Positions 28,563-39,252 of a stretch of DNA of 64,000 bases are shown piece by piece (position 1 is the stretch's first letter; the number at the start of each line of letters is the position of its first letter). The DNA lies in contig NZ_KB902280.1 of the NCBI RefSeq assembly GCF_000379485.1, forward strand, positions 61,183 through 125,182, written 5' to 3'. The notes beneath the pieces were generated by a model, which saw only the letters and a list, made by a program, of their open reading frames with translations, searched no databases and had not been told where the DNA came from. Made by a program: the position numbers and the translations under genes. Source of the stretch: Wenxinia marina DSM 24838. GTDB taxonomy: Bacteria > Pseudomonadota > Alphaproteobacteria > Rhodobacterales > Rhodobacteraceae.

Positions 28563-29450
28563 ATGGACCACGCGACGCTCTACGACATCAGCCTGCGCAT
28601 CGCCTACGCCTACGACGCGCCCGCCGCCGCGAGCCGCGCGGTGCTGCGGATGCTGCCGCTGACGGGGCCCGGCCAGCAGCTTGTCACCGGCTTCGTCGAC
28701 GCGCGGCCGGGGCCGGCGGTGCGGCGGGACGGGCGCGACTTCTGGGGCAACGCCACGGTCGAGATCGGATACGACACGGCGCTGGAGGAGGTGGAGTTCC
28801 GGTTCGACGGCCGGGTGCGGCGGCAGCGGCCCGACGACGGGCTCGACCTGTCGTGCGGCCTGTCGCAGCTGGCGTCCGAGCTGGCCGCGGCGCAGAGCCT
28901 GCACCCGCTGTCGCCGCAGCATTTCATCGGCACCTCGCCGCGCGTCGTCCCGGTGCCGGAGATCGCGGCCTTCGCCCGCGCCGCGACCGTGGAAAGCGGC
29001 TCGACCCTCGCGGCGGTGCGGGCGCTCTCCGCTGCGCTGCACGGCGAGTTCACCTTCGATCCCGAGGCGACCGACGTCACCACCGACCCGGCCGAGGCGT
29101 TCCGCAACCGCCGCGGCGTCTGCCAGGACATCAGCCACGTCATGATCGCCGGCCTGCGGGGGATCGGCGTGCCGGCGGGCTACGTCTCGGGCTTCCTGCG
29201 GACCGACCCGCCGCCCGGCCAGCCGCGGCTGGAGGGGACGGACGCGATGCACGCCTGGGTGCGGGCCTGGTGCGGGGCCGAGACGGGCTGGGTCGAGATC
29301 GACCCCACGAACGACATGCTGGCTGGGGTGGATCACGTCGCGGTCGCCGTGGGGCGGGATTATTCCGACGTCTCCCCGGTCCGGGGAACGCTTCGCTCGG
29401 CCGGGACGCACACGACGGAGCACCGGGTGGACGTGGTGCCGGTCGGCTGA
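28563..29450 (+). CDS. Transglutaminase-like cysteine peptidase family protein
   Basis: The 295-residue protein has the same N-terminal beta-sandwich and transglutaminase core as the large upstream protein, with Cys187 (GVCQDISHVMIAGLRGIG), His230 (DAMHAWVRAW) and Asp247 (EIDPTND). It is likely cytoplasmic. It is three bases downstream of the ATP-grasp gene and completes the three-gene operon. In many alphaproteobacteria an Anbu proteasome-like peptidase follows; here the next gene is ubiX in the opposite direction. Confidence 0.92.
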   Translation: MDHATLYDISLRIAYAYDAPAAASRAVLRMLPLTGPGQQLVTGFVDARPGPAVRRDGRDFWGNATVEIGYDTALEEVEFRFDGRVRRQRPDDGLDLSCGLSQLASELAAAQSLHPLSPQHFIGTSPRVVPVPEIAAFARAATVESGSTLAAVRALSAALHGEFTFDPEATDVTTDPAEAFRNRRGVCQDISHVMIAGLRGIGVPAGYVSGFLRTDPPPGQPRLEGTDAMHAWVRAWCGAETGWVEIDPTNDMLAGVDHVAVAVGRDYSDVSPVRGTLRSAGTHTTEHRVDVVPVG

Positions 29451-29453
29451 GGC

Positions 29454-30026
29454 TCAGTCCTCGGTCCAGCGCCGGACGTGGGGGAGGTGGATGTCGAACA
29501 GGTCGAGGGCGCGGCCGACCGACTGATCGACCATCTCCATCAGCGAGCGGGGCTTGCTGTAGAAGGCCGGCACCGGCGGCATGATGATCGCACCCGCCCG
29601 CGTCGCCTGGTCCATCAGCGCGATGTGCCCGGCATGGAACGGCGTCTCGCGCAGCATCAGGACGAGGCGCCGCCGCTCCTTGAGGCACACGTCGGCGGCG
29701 CGGGGGATCAGCTCGCCCGCGTTCGAGGTGGCGATGTTGGACAGCGTCTTGACCGAGCAGGGCGCGACCAGCATCCCGATCGTGCGGAACGAGCCCGACG
29801 ACAGCGCCGCGCCGATGTCACGGTGGCTGTACAGGACGTCCGGCAGCGCCTTCATCTCCTCGGCGTCCATCTCCACCTCGTCCTGCGCAGTGCGCAGGGC
29901 GGAGGGCGAGAGGATGCCGTGGGTTTCGATGTCGGGCACGTCCTTGAGCAGCTGCAGCGCGCGAATGCCGTAGATCACGCCCGACGCGCCGGTGATCGCG
30001 ATGACGATGCGGCGGCGGGCGGTCAT
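29454..30026 (-). CDS. ubiX: Flavin prenyltransferase UbiX
   Basis: UbiX makes prenylated FMN, the cofactor of the UbiD decarboxylase in ubiquinone synthesis. The 190-residue protein has IAITGASGVIYGIRALQLL (flavin phosphate site), LVAPCSVKTLSNIATSNAGELIPRAADVCLKERRRLVLMLRETP and the C-terminal MPPVPAFYSKP. Length is typical. It is convergent with the transglutaminase gene, with three bases between the stops. A 48-codon frame upstream ends in an ATGA overlap with its start. Confidence 0.95.
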   Translation of the reverse strand: MTARRRIVIAITGASGVIYGIRALQLLKDVPDIETHGILSPSALRTAQDEVEMDAEEMKALPDVLYSHRDIGAALSSGSFRTIGMLVAPCSVKTLSNIATSNAGELIPRAADVCLKERRRLVLMLRETPFHAGHIALMDQATRAGAIIMPPVPAFYSKPRSLMEMVDQSVGRALDLFDIHLPHVRRWTED

Positions 30027-30053
30027 CGGGCGGCCTCGTGAAGCGGCCGAGGT

Positions 30054-30075
30054 GCGGCTGCGACGTCGCAGCCGC
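30054..30075. repeat. 22-bp perfect palindrome upstream of ubiX
   Basis: GCGGCTGCGAC is followed at once by its reverse complement GTCGCAGCCGC. It lies 28 bases upstream of the ubiX start and could be an operator or a hairpin. The rest of the 297-base gap between ubiX and rplY holds a possible short frame (30023-30169, minus) and a terminator-like hairpin. Confidence 0.6.
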
Positions 30076-30276
30076 GAGGCGAAAGGGCCGGAGGCGGACC
30101 GCGGCGTCGCCCGGGGGCGCGCGGGCCGCAGGCGTGGCGGCCGGGTCCGGTCTGCGATGTCTCGATCATGCGCCGCCTCCCTCGCGCCCTGTCTGCCCGA
30201 CGGGTGGAGGCAGGTCCAGCGAGGACGTCGATCCGTCGGCGCGCAGCGGGGCGAAGCGGCCGGCCTTGATACGACA

Positions 30277-30298
30277 GCGGGGCCCCGAAGGGCCCCGC
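30277..30298 (-). terminator. Hairpin after rplY
   Basis: GCGGGGCCC-CGAA-GGGCCCCGC is a perfect 9-bp stem with a tetraloop, 26 bases past the rplY stop. It lacks a T tract, so termination is likely but not certain. Confidence 0.55.
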
Positions 30299-30323
30299 GC
30301 GCGTCCGCAGGGGACGGAAAGGC

Positions 30324-30962
30324 TCACGCCTCTTCTTCGGTCTCCGCCTCTTCGGCGTCGCCCTCGTCACCCGCCGCGGCGGCGCCGCGGAGGCCCGACG
30401 GGGCCGAGATGTTGGCGATCACGAAGTTCCGGTCGACGGTCGGCTTCGCGCCCTCGGGCAGCGTCACGTCCTGGATGTGGATGACGTCGCCGACTTCCTT
30501 GCCGGTCAGGTCGACCACGATCTGCTCGGGGATGTCGCCGGCGATCACCGACAGCTCCACCTCGGGGCGGACCACGGTGAGGACGCCGCCGCGCTTGATG
30601 CCCGGGCTGGCCTTGTGGTTCTCGAACTCGACGTGGACGAAGATGTTCACGCGGCTGGTGCGGCGCAGGCGCATGAAATCGACGTGCGTCGGCAGGTCCT
30701 TGACCACGTCGCGCTGCACGCCGCGGCAGATGACCCGGACATCGTCCTGGCCGTCGACCTTGAGGTTGAACAGCGTCGACAGGAAGCGGCCCTGGCGCAG
30801 GCGCGCCAGCAGCTTGTTGAAGTCGAGGTTGATCGGAAGCGGGTCGTTGCCGCCGCCGTAGACGATGCCGGGTACCTTGCCCTCGCGGCGGGCTTGACGG
30901 GCGGCCCCCTTGCCTGTCCCCGTCCGGACCTCGGCGACAAGATCCGGGATCTCGCGTGCCAT
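30324..30962 (-). CDS. rplY: 50S ribosomal protein L25/general stress protein Ctc
   Basis: bL25 binds 5S rRNA in the large subunit. The 212-residue product is the long Ctc type: an N-terminal 5S-binding domain (about 1-95, [22 protein letters not shown]) and a C-terminal TL5 domain ending in an acidic tail ([14 protein letters not shown]). The ATG at 30962 has AAGGATAACCGAC upstream. Alphaproteobacteria typically carry this form. Confidence 0.95.
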   Translation of the reverse strand: MAREIPDLVAEVRTGTGKGAARQARREGKVPGIVYGGGNDPLPINLDFNKLLARLRQGRFLSTLFNLKVDGQDDVRVICRGVQRDVVKDLPTHVDFMRLRRTSRVNIFVHVEFENHKASPGIKRGGVLTVVRPEVELSVIAGDIPEQIVVDLTGKEVGDVIHIQDVTLPEGAKPTVDRNFVIANISAPSGLRGAAAAGDEGDAEEAETEEEA

Positions 30963-31099
30963 GTCGGTTATCCTTTGCGTTGGTCGGCCCCCCTCCAAGG
31001 GTGTGGGACCGGGTGGAAGCCCGGGCCTATAGGGGGGAATCCGGTGTTTGGAAAGGGGGGACGTGCGCCCCGCCGCGGCGGTGATGCAGCGTCCGAGAG

Positions 31100-31195
31100 C
31101 AAGAGCACCCGCCCCGGCCCTGGGCCGGGGCCCCGCGGCGAACGAGCGCTTCAGTCGAAAGAGGCCCCGGCTCACGGCCGGGGCGGGCGTTCCGA
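31100..31195. repeat. Palindromic GC-rich intergenic elements
   Basis: Two hairpin-forming stretches occur in opposite orientation: CCCCGGCCCTGGGCCGGGG near 31121-31139 and GGCCCCGGCTCACGGCCGGGG near 31161-31182. A related pair occurs near 37690-37770 and others near 8010-8260. They occupy part of the 485-base gap between rplY and the GH13 gene, where no gene is evident. Confidence 0.55.
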
Positions 31196-31220
31196 TGCGA
31201 CAGGTTTCGCCACCCGCCCC

Positions 31221-31374
31221 GCCCGGAATCGGCCGCTTCAGCGGCCCGGGCAGCGTCTGGCCACCCCCCGGCCAGACGCTTCCTCACCACCTGCGAGACG
31301 GCCGAGGGTATTCGGGGGTGGCGAGATAAACCGCGTCCACCGCGGCGTCGGAGCGTCCGTCCGCGGCCAGACGC
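31221..31374. repeat. 155-bp dispersed repeat with 11-bp hairpin, copy 2 (inverted)
   Basis: This is the reverse-complement counterpart of 20230-20387. The hairpin arms are 31252-31262 and 31270-31280. Its centre is nearly identical to copy 1, while the outer part diverges. It ends about 75 bases from the stop of the GH13 gene. Confidence 0.85.
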
Positions 31375-31447
31375 CGCCCTCCGGTCGAGCTACGGCAGCG
31401 CGGACGCCGCCCGCTGGACGACGCACGGCAGCGCAAGGCCCCGCTTC

Positions 31448-33355
<1,908 letters not shown>

Positions 33356-33413
33356 GCCGTCCCCTCCGCTTGCGTGCCGCGACTCTGCCCGCGCCCCGGA
33401 CGGGCCGCAAGGA

Positions 33414-33818
33414 TCAGCCGTAGGCGGCGTGGCGCGGCAGGCCGTCCTCGGGCAGCACCTCCCACGGGGCCTTCGACGTGGCGAAGATGTGGGCCTGCGG
33501 CGTCAGCGACGGCGCGTCCGCGAGCGTGCCGTAAGCGACGTGCGCCCATTGCCCCTCGCGCACCACGGACCACAGGAGCGAGCCGCAGCTGCGGCAGCGC
33601 ACGTCGTGCGCGCCGGCGGGGTCGCCGTGGATCAGCTGCGCGCCCGGCGGCGACAGGTCGGTCAGCCGGCCGATCTCGATCCCGCCGAACGGCTTGTTCG
33701 CGGCCCCGGTCGCCCGGCGGCATTGCTGGCAGTGGCAGATGAGGGCGTAGCGGAACGCGTCCTCGACCTCGTAGCGGCAGGCCCCGCACAGGCATCCGCC
33801 GGCGAGGCGCCCGCTCAC
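33414..33818 (-). CDS. GFA/CENP-V family zinc protein
   Basis: The 134-residue protein shows the GFA fold cysteines: GGCLCGACRYE, CHCQQCRRATG and CRSCGS, which bind structural and catalytic zinc. Members include a proposed glutathione-dependent formaldehyde-activating enzyme, but most are uncharacterised. The GTG at 33818 overlaps the stop of the upstream dehydrogenase (GTGA), so both are probably made together. Confidence 0.85.
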   Translation of the reverse strand: MSGRLAGGCLCGACRYEVEDAFRYALICHCQQCRRATGAANKPFGGIEIGRLTDLSPPGAQLIHGDPAGAHDVRCRSCGSLLWSVVREGQWAHVAYGTLADAPSLTPQAHIFATSKAPWEVLPEDGLPRHAAYG

Positions 33819-35011
33819 TCCGCCGCCGCCCGCAGGGGCTCCGTCGCCCAGCGCCCCTCGAAATCGTCGGGGATCAGCAGGTTGTGCCGGCCGAGGTTCT
33901 TCACGTCCCGCTCGCCGCACAGCGCCATCGTGATGTCGAGCTCGCGGCGGATCACCTCCAGCGCCCTTGTCACCCCCGCCTCGCCCATCGCGCCGAGGCC
34001 GTAGATGTAGCTGCGGCCGATCATCGTGCCGGTCGCGCCCATCGCCAGCGCCTTCAGCACGTCCTGTCCCGAGCGGATGCCGCTGTCGAGCCAGACCTCG
34101 GAGCGCCCGCCGACCGCCCGCAGGATCGACGGCAGCATCCGGATCGAGGACAGCGCGCCGTCCAGCTGCCGACCGCCGTGGTTCGACACGATCATCGCGT
34201 CGCAGCCGAGTTCGGCGCATTTGCGGGCGTCGTCGGGGTCGAGCACGCCCTTCAGGATCAGCTTGCCGCCCCACTTGTCGCGCAGCCGCGCCACCTTGTC
34301 CCAGTCGAGCCTCGGGTCGAACTGCTCGGCCGTCCAGCTCATCAAGGAGCGGATATCGTCGACGTTCTTCGCGTGGCCGACGATGTTGCCGAACGTGCGC
34401 CGCTTCGTCTGCAGCATCTCGATCCCCCAGGGCCAGCGCGTCGGGATCGCCATGTCGGCGATGTTCTTCAGCGTCAGCCGCGGCGGGGCGGTGAGGTCGT
34501 TCTTGAGATCCTTGTGCCGCTGGCCGAGGATCTGCAGGTCCAGCGTCAGCACCAGCGCCGACACGCCCGCCGCCCTGGCGCGGGCGAGGATGTCGTCCAC
34601 GAACTCCTCGTCCCGCATCACGTAGAGCTGGAACCAGAACGGCGCCTGCGTCGCCTCGGCCACGTCCTCGATCGAGCAGATCGACATGGTGGAGAGCGTG
34701 AACGGCACGCCGAACGCCTTGGCGGCGCGGGCCGCCTTGATCTCGCCGTCGGCGCGCTGCATCCCGCACATGCCCACGGGCGCCAGCGCCACCGGCATCG
34801 ACACCGGCTCGCCCGCCATGCTCCCGGCGAGGGAGCGTCCCGACATGTCCACGGCCACCCGCTGGCGCAGGCGGATCCGGTCGAAGTCGCTGGTGTTCTC
34901 GCGGAAGGTCTGTTCCGTGTAGCTGCCGCTTTCGCAGTAGTCGTAGAACATCCTCGGTGTGCGCCGGCGGTGCAGGCGCTTGAGATCGTCGATGCAGGTT
35001 ATGACGGCCAT
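33815..35011 (-). CDS. FMN-dependent alpha-hydroxy-acid dehydrogenase (L-lactate dehydrogenase LldD-like)
   Basis: The 398-residue flavoprotein oxidises an L-2-hydroxy acid, probably lactate, and feeds electrons to the respiratory chain. It has the substrate Tyr in MFYDYCESGSYTE, the FMN site ALAPVGMCGMQRADGE, and the catalytic base His in MIVSNHGGRQLDG followed by the FMN phosphate loop. The ATG at 35011 with GGAGGACCC upstream gives the normal N-terminus AVITCIDDLKRLHRRRTPRMF. Glycolate or mandelate are possible substrates. Confidence 0.87.
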   Translation of the reverse strand: MAVITCIDDLKRLHRRRTPRMFYDYCESGSYTEQTFRENTSDFDRIRLRQRVAVDMSGRSLAGSMAGEPVSMPVALAPVGMCGMQRADGEIKAARAAKAFGVPFTLSTMSICSIEDVAEATQAPFWFQLYVMRDEEFVDDILARARAAGVSALVLTLDLQILGQRHKDLKNDLTAPPRLTLKNIADMAIPTRWPWGIEMLQTKRRTFGNIVGHAKNVDDIRSLMSWTAEQFDPRLDWDKVARLRDKWGGKLILKGVLDPDDARKCAELGCDAMIVSNHGGRQLDGALSSIRMLPSILRAVGGRSEVWLDSGIRSGQDVLKALAMGATGTMIGRSYIYGLGAMGEAGVTRALEVIRRELDITMALCGERDVKNLGRHNLLIPDDFEGRWATEPLRAAAE

Positions 35012-35138
35012 CCCGCCGGGTCCTCCGCCACAGCTCTCATCCATCCTAGCAACGCGCCCGCGGAGTGGCAATGCGGCGGGTTGCGCCGCCCCCGCCCGGC
35101 GCTAGGGTCCGCAGCCTGGCGAAGGAACGGCGGCGGAC

Positions 35139-35909
35139 ATGGAGACGATACTCTGGGGCACCTTCGGCGGGTTCGTCGCGATGGCGGCGACGACGCTGGG
35201 CGCGATCCCCGCGGTGATCGGCCGCTCGCTCAGCCAGCGGGCGAGCGACACGATGCTCGGCTTCGCCGCCGGGGTGATGCTGTCGGCCGCCTACTTCTCG
35301 CTGATCCTGCCGGGAATCGAGGTCTCGACCGAACGGACGGGGTCCGAGGTCGTCGCCGCGCTGATCGCCGGGGCCGGGATCGCCCTCGGCGCCGGCTTCG
35401 TCGCCTGGCTGAATGCGACGATCCCGCACGAGCATTTCCGTTCCGGCCCCGAGGGCCGCGACGCCGCACAGATCGCGCGGATCTGGCTGTTCGTGATTGC
35501 GATCACCATCCACAACTTCCCCGAGGGCCTGTCGATCGGCGTCGCCTTCGGCGAGGGCCGGGCCGGCGGGCTGTCCGTGATGACCGGCATCTCGATCCAG
35601 GACATCCCCGAGGGGCTGGCGGTGGCCGTCGCCGTCGTCGGCCTGGGCTATCCGCGGCGGACCGCGTTCCTGACCGCCCTCGGCTCGGGCGCGGCCGAGC
35701 CCGTCGGCGCCTTCGTCGGCGCCTCGCTGGTGTCGGTGTCGCACTCCCTGCTGCCCTGGGGCCTGACCTTCGCCGCGGGCGCCATGCTCTACATCATCAG
35801 CCACGAGATCGTGCCCGAGACCCACCGCAACGGCCACCAGCACCGTGCCACGGCGGGCCTGATCGTCGGGCTGATCGTGATGATGATCCTCGACGTGACG
35901 CTGGGATAG
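35139..35909 (+). CDS. ZIP-family metal transporter
   Basis: This 256-residue inner-membrane protein has eight predicted helices. The metal-binding motif HNFPEGLSIGVAFGEG is in helix IV and SIQDIPEGLAVAVAVVGLG in helix V, with HEIVPETHRNGHQH near the end. It resembles GufA/ZupT-type importers of zinc and other divalent cations. The helix-V motif has QDIPEG in place of the usual HxxPEG His. It is transcribed divergently from lldD. Confidence 0.9.
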   Translation: METILWGTFGGFVAMAATTLGAIPAVIGRSLSQRASDTMLGFAAGVMLSAAYFSLILPGIEVSTERTGSEVVAALIAGAGIALGAGFVAWLNATIPHEHFRSGPEGRDAAQIARIWLFVIAITIHNFPEGLSIGVAFGEGRAGGLSVMTGISIQDIPEGLAVAVAVVGLGYPRRTAFLTALGSGAAEPVGAFVGASLVSVSHSLLPWGLTFAAGAMLYIISHEIVPETHRNGHQHRATAGLIVGLIVMMILDVTLG

Positions 35910-35969
35910 GCGCTCCGGGTTGATCCCGCGCGCCGGGGCGGGTTCGATGGCAGCCACGGGAGCCGCGCC

Positions 35970-36791
35970 ATGTCCAACCCCCTCGTCCTCAGCCTGACCG
36001 CCAGCGCGATCGCCTTCGTCCTGGTGGCGGTGATGGCGGCCGCCTTCTGGCGGCTGGCCCGTCCGCGCTGGATGGGGTTCGAGGGGCGGACGCTCTGGGA
36101 CTGGCTCGGCCTGATCCTCAGCCCCGGCGCGGTCGCCGCCGCCGCCGCCGGCTTCGGCGCGCTGCAGTTCGTGCTGTCCGAGCGGCGGGCGAACGAGGAG
36201 ATCTTCGTCGCCTATGTCGACCGGGTCACCGCGCTTCTCGTCGATCCGGCCCTCGCCGAGGCGCCGGAGACGGCGCGCGCGGCGGGACGCGCGCAGACGG
36301 TGGCTGTCCTGTCCCTGCTGCCGCCCGAGCAGGCCGGCCGCGTCGTGCGCTTTCTCGCCGCCATCGGCCGCCTGGACGAGTTCGCGGGCGAGATGGAGGG
36401 CATCGACCTCACGCGCGCGGACCTCTCCGACCTTCAGATGAGCGGGATCGACCTCGAGGACGCCGCGCTGTCCGGGGCCGATCTGGAGGGCGCCGATCTG
36501 GAGGGGGCGGATCTGTCGGGAGCGGACCTGACCGGCGCCGACCTAGATTTCGCGGTGCTGCGGGACGCGGACCTGTCGGGAGCCGCGCTCGCGGGGGCGC
36601 TGATGCGGGGGACGGACCTCAGGGGCGCGGATCTGCGGGGGGCGATCGATCTGCGGACGGGGGACCTCGCCGCCGCCTGCACGGACGCCGCGACGCTGTT
36701 CCCGCCCGGCGTGGACGTCCCTCCGGCCTGCGCCGATCCGGCCGCGGAAGACGACGACGATGAGGAGGACGACGACGGCGGAGACGACTGA
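35970..36791 (+). CDS. Membrane-anchored pentapeptide-repeat protein
   Basis: The 273-residue protein has an N-terminal membrane helix (SLTASAIAFVLVAVMAAAFW), a second hydrophobic stretch (ILSPGAVAAAAAGFGALQFVL), and about 16 pentapeptides of the A(D)LXX form from about residue 148 to 230 (SGADLEGADLEGADLSGADL), which build a right-handed beta-helix. The tail is very acidic (AAEDDDDEEDDDGGDD). The role is unknown. GGGAG precedes the ATG. Confidence 0.82.
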   Translation: MSNPLVLSLTASAIAFVLVAVMAAAFWRLARPRWMGFEGRTLWDWLGLILSPGAVAAAAAGFGALQFVLSERRANEEIFVAYVDRVTALLVDPALAEAPETARAAGRAQTVAVLSLLPPEQAGRVVRFLAAIGRLDEFAGEMEGIDLTRADLSDLQMSGIDLEDAALSGADLEGADLEGADLSGADLTGADLDFAVLRDADLSGAALAGALMRGTDLRGADLRGAIDLRTGDLAAACTDAATLFPPGVDVPPACADPAAEDDDDEEDDDGGDD

Positions 36792-36810
36792 CCGGCGACC
36801 GGCCCGGACC

Positions 36811-37602
36811 TCAGCCCCGGTGCGCCCCGTCGGCGAGGGTGCGGACGTAGTCCAGCACTTCGTTCACCGGGCGGCCCTCGGCGATCTTGCCGACGATGGC
36901 GGTGCCGACGACGGCGCCGTCCGCGACCTCGGCGATCGCCTGCGCCGTCTCGGGCGTGCGGATGCCGAAGCCGACGATGACCGGCAGGTCGGTGGCCTTC
37001 TTGATCCGCGCCACCTCGGGCGCCACCTGGGACGCCTCCGCGGCGGCGGCGCCGGTGATGCCGGTGATCGAGACGTAGTAGACGAAGCCGGTGGTGTTGG
37101 TCAGGACCTTGGGCAGGCGGCGGTCGTCGGTGGTCGGCGTCGCGAGGCGGATGAAGTTGAGGCCCGCCTCCTGCGCCGGCAGGCACAGCTCCTCGTCCTC
37201 CTCGGGAGGCAGGTCGACGACGATCAGGCCGTCGATCCCGGCCTCCTTCGCCTCGGAGAGGAAGCGGTCGACGCCGCGGGAATAGATCGGGTTGTAGTAG
37301 CCCATCAGGACGATCGGCGTCTGGTCGCCGGTGGCCCGCAGGGCGCGGGCGATGTCGAGCGTCTTCTCAAGCGTCTGCCCGCCGGCGAGCGCGCGCGCGC
37401 CGGCGAGCTGGATCGTCGGGCCGTCCGCCATCGGGTCGGTGAAGGGCAGCCCCAGCTCGATCACGTCGACGCCGGCCGATGGCAGGCCGAGGACGATCTG
37501 CTTCGACGTCTCGTAGTTCGGATCGCCCGCCATGACGTAGGCCACGAACGCCTTGCGCTTCTCGGCCCGCAGCCGGGCGAAGGTGTCGTCGATGCGGGTC
37601 AT
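36811..37602 (-). CDS. trpA: Tryptophan synthase alpha chain
   Basis: TrpA cleaves indole-3-glycerol phosphate and channels indole to TrpB. The 263-residue barrel has [15 protein letters not shown], the catalytic Glu in [16 protein letters not shown], the catalytic Asp in [10 protein letters not shown], and the phosphate loop VGFGIRTPE. The start is the ATG at 37602. No trpB or trpF is adjacent in the window, so the trp genes are dispersed here. Confidence 0.96.
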   Translation of the reverse strand: MTRIDDTFARLRAEKRKAFVAYVMAGDPNYETSKQIVLGLPSAGVDVIELGLPFTDPMADGPTIQLAGARALAGGQTLEKTLDIARALRATGDQTPIVLMGYYNPIYSRGVDRFLSEAKEAGIDGLIVVDLPPEEDEELCLPAQEAGLNFIRLATPTTDDRRLPKVLTNTTGFVYYVSITGITGAAAAEASQVAPEVARIKKATDLPVIVGFGIRTPETAQAIAEVADGAVVGTAIVGKIAEGRPVNEVLDYVRTLADGAHRG

Positions 37603-37813
37603 GGCGGCCTCCCGGGCTGGTCGAGCCGATGTGCCAAGGCAGAACGCGAAACGCAAGGAAAGGTTGGCCGGCGCCCCTGCCCGTCCCCTGCCCTGCCCGG
37701 GACCGCGATCGACCAGTCGCTCCCCATGCGAGAGGCCCGGGTCAGGTCCGGGGCGAACGAAAGGCGGTGCGGGCGAGCTGTCCCGGGGCCGCCACCCGGC
37801 GGACTGCGCTCCG

Positions 37814-38626
37814 TCACTCGCGCCCCAATGCGTCCCATGTCGCGGCATCGGCCGGCAGGATGAGGCCGAACTCCTCATGCAGGCACATCCCGACACGCTC
37901 GTTGTCAGCGAGGACATACGCCTCCTCGCGCGCCCCGGTCCGGACGGTGAACCGGCGGCCCGCCAGGGAGAGCCGCCGGCCGTCCGGCAGAGGCCGCGCG
38001 GCGACCGGGCGGACGCGGAAGTGCGAGGCGGGGTGCGTGGCGAGGTACCAGTTCGGCGCCTCGTGATCGACCGGCAGCGTCTCGGCCAGGTCGAAGCGGT
38101 AGAGCGGCTGCCACTCGGCGCCGACCAGCACCTCCAGCCGCCACGCCTCGCCCAGGGGGACGAGGCGCATCGGCTCGTGCGGGGTCGCCTGCACCGCATC
38201 TGTCAGCGCGAGCGGCGCGGTGGGCGTGCGCCCGCCGAAGCCGACGTCGATCAACCGCGGGCCGTCCGGCGTCTCCACGATCAGCGCCATGTGGCTGCGC
38301 GGCCCCGGCGGCGCGTCGGGCGGACGGCCGACCATGACCCGCGCGGCCACGTGGCGGACGGCGAAGCCCAGCGCCTGCAGCATGGCGGCCAGCAGCAGGT
38401 TCTGCTCGAAGCACCAGCCGCCGCGGCCGCCGCGCACCAGCTTGGCCTCCAGATCGGGCAGCGCGAGCGAGGGGGCGCGGCCGACCATCGCGTCGAGGTT
38501 CTCGAACGCGATGGCGGCCGGGTGCAGCAGCGCGAGCGCCTCCAGCGTCGGGAGGTCGGCCCGCGCCGGGCCGGCGTGGCCGATCCGCGCGAGGTAGGCG
38601 GGAAGGTCCGGGCTCACGTCAGCCAT
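37814..38626 (-). CDS. nat: Arylamine N-acetyltransferase
   Basis: The 270-residue enzyme moves an acetyl group from acetyl-CoA to arylamines or hydrazines. The Cys-His-Asp triad is visible in [22 protein letters not shown] and LIDVGFGG. Length is normal for NAT (about 270-280). It is upstream of trpA on the same strand with a 211-base gap holding GC-rich palindromes, so it is a separate unit. Confidence 0.93.
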   Translation of the reverse strand: MADVSPDLPAYLARIGHAGPARADLPTLEALALLHPAAIAFENLDAMVGRAPSLALPDLEAKLVRGGRGGWCFEQNLLLAAMLQALGFAVRHVAARVMVGRPPDAPPGPRSHMALIVETPDGPRLIDVGFGGRTPTAPLALTDAVQATPHEPMRLVPLGEAWRLEVLVGAEWQPLYRFDLAETLPVDHEAPNWYLATHPASHFRVRPVAARPLPDGRRLSLAGRRFTVRTGAREEAYVLADNERVGMCLHEEFGLILPADAATWDALGRE

Positions 38627-38680
38627 TCGTCTGTGTCGGATGGAGGGGCCGGCGCTTGCACACGCGCCGGCCGGCCAGCA

Positions 38681-39118
38681 TCATGCGCCCTCCTGCTGCG
38701 GCGCATCGACCGAGACCATCCAGCGGATGCCCCAGCGGTCGCTGAGGGCGCCGAAGCCCGGCGTCCAGAACTCCGCCTTGAACGGCATGCGGACCTCGCC
38801 GCCTTTCCACAGCTTCTCGAACACGCCTTCGGCCTCGGCGTAGGTCGGATAGCTGACATGGACGTTGCAGCCGGCCATCGCCGGGCTGCCGTCCGGCGAG
38901 ACGTCGTCGCTGCCGTAGATCCAGCTGCCGCCGCCGAGATGCAGCGCGGCGTGCATCACGGCGTTCGACGGGACAGCGCCGCTCATCTCGTCGTCCGGGG
39001 GCAGCTGGTCGAACCCTGCGAAGTCCGGCGTGCCTTCGGCGCCCAGGATGTCGGCGTAGGAGGTGAAGGCCTCGCGGCAGGAGCCGTTGAAGAAGAGGTA
39101 GGGCGTGGCGGTGGGCAT
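38681..39118 (-). CDS. VOC-family (PhnB/glyoxalase-like) protein
   Basis: The 145-residue protein begins with the PhnB-type pattern ATPYLFFNGSCREAFTSYADILGAE, followed by VMHAALHLGGGSWIYGSDD and ending in FGALSDRWGIRWMVSVD. It has a single VOC repeat pair; metal binding and substrate are unknown. CGGAGGAGCC lies upstream of the ATG. Confidence 0.87.
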   Translation of the reverse strand: MPTATPYLFFNGSCREAFTSYADILGAEGTPDFAGFDQLPPDDEMSGAVPSNAVMHAALHLGGGSWIYGSDDVSPDGSPAMAGCNVHVSYPTYAEAEGVFEKLWKGGEVRMPFKAEFWTPGFGALSDRWGIRWMVSVDAPQQEGA

Positions 39119-39252
39119 CGGCTCCTCCGGGGGCTGAATTATATTGATATCAATTCAAATTGTGGACCTGGGGGTGAAGGACGTCAAGGCCGCCTTGCCC
39201 TCGGTCCGCCGGAAGCCTACCAGAGCGCGGTCTTTGCCGCGAGGAGAGTGCC

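Noticed and set aside
23341..29423. Very long open frames (over 900 codons) on the minus strand opposite the transglutaminase and ATP-grasp genes
   Set aside because: They are rich in Arg, His, Val and Gln with no domain, and mirror the third-codon GC bias of the plus-strand genes, whose families are clear.
36400..36660. Short tandem DNA repeats
   Set aside because: They code for pentapeptide repeats (15-base period) in the protein.
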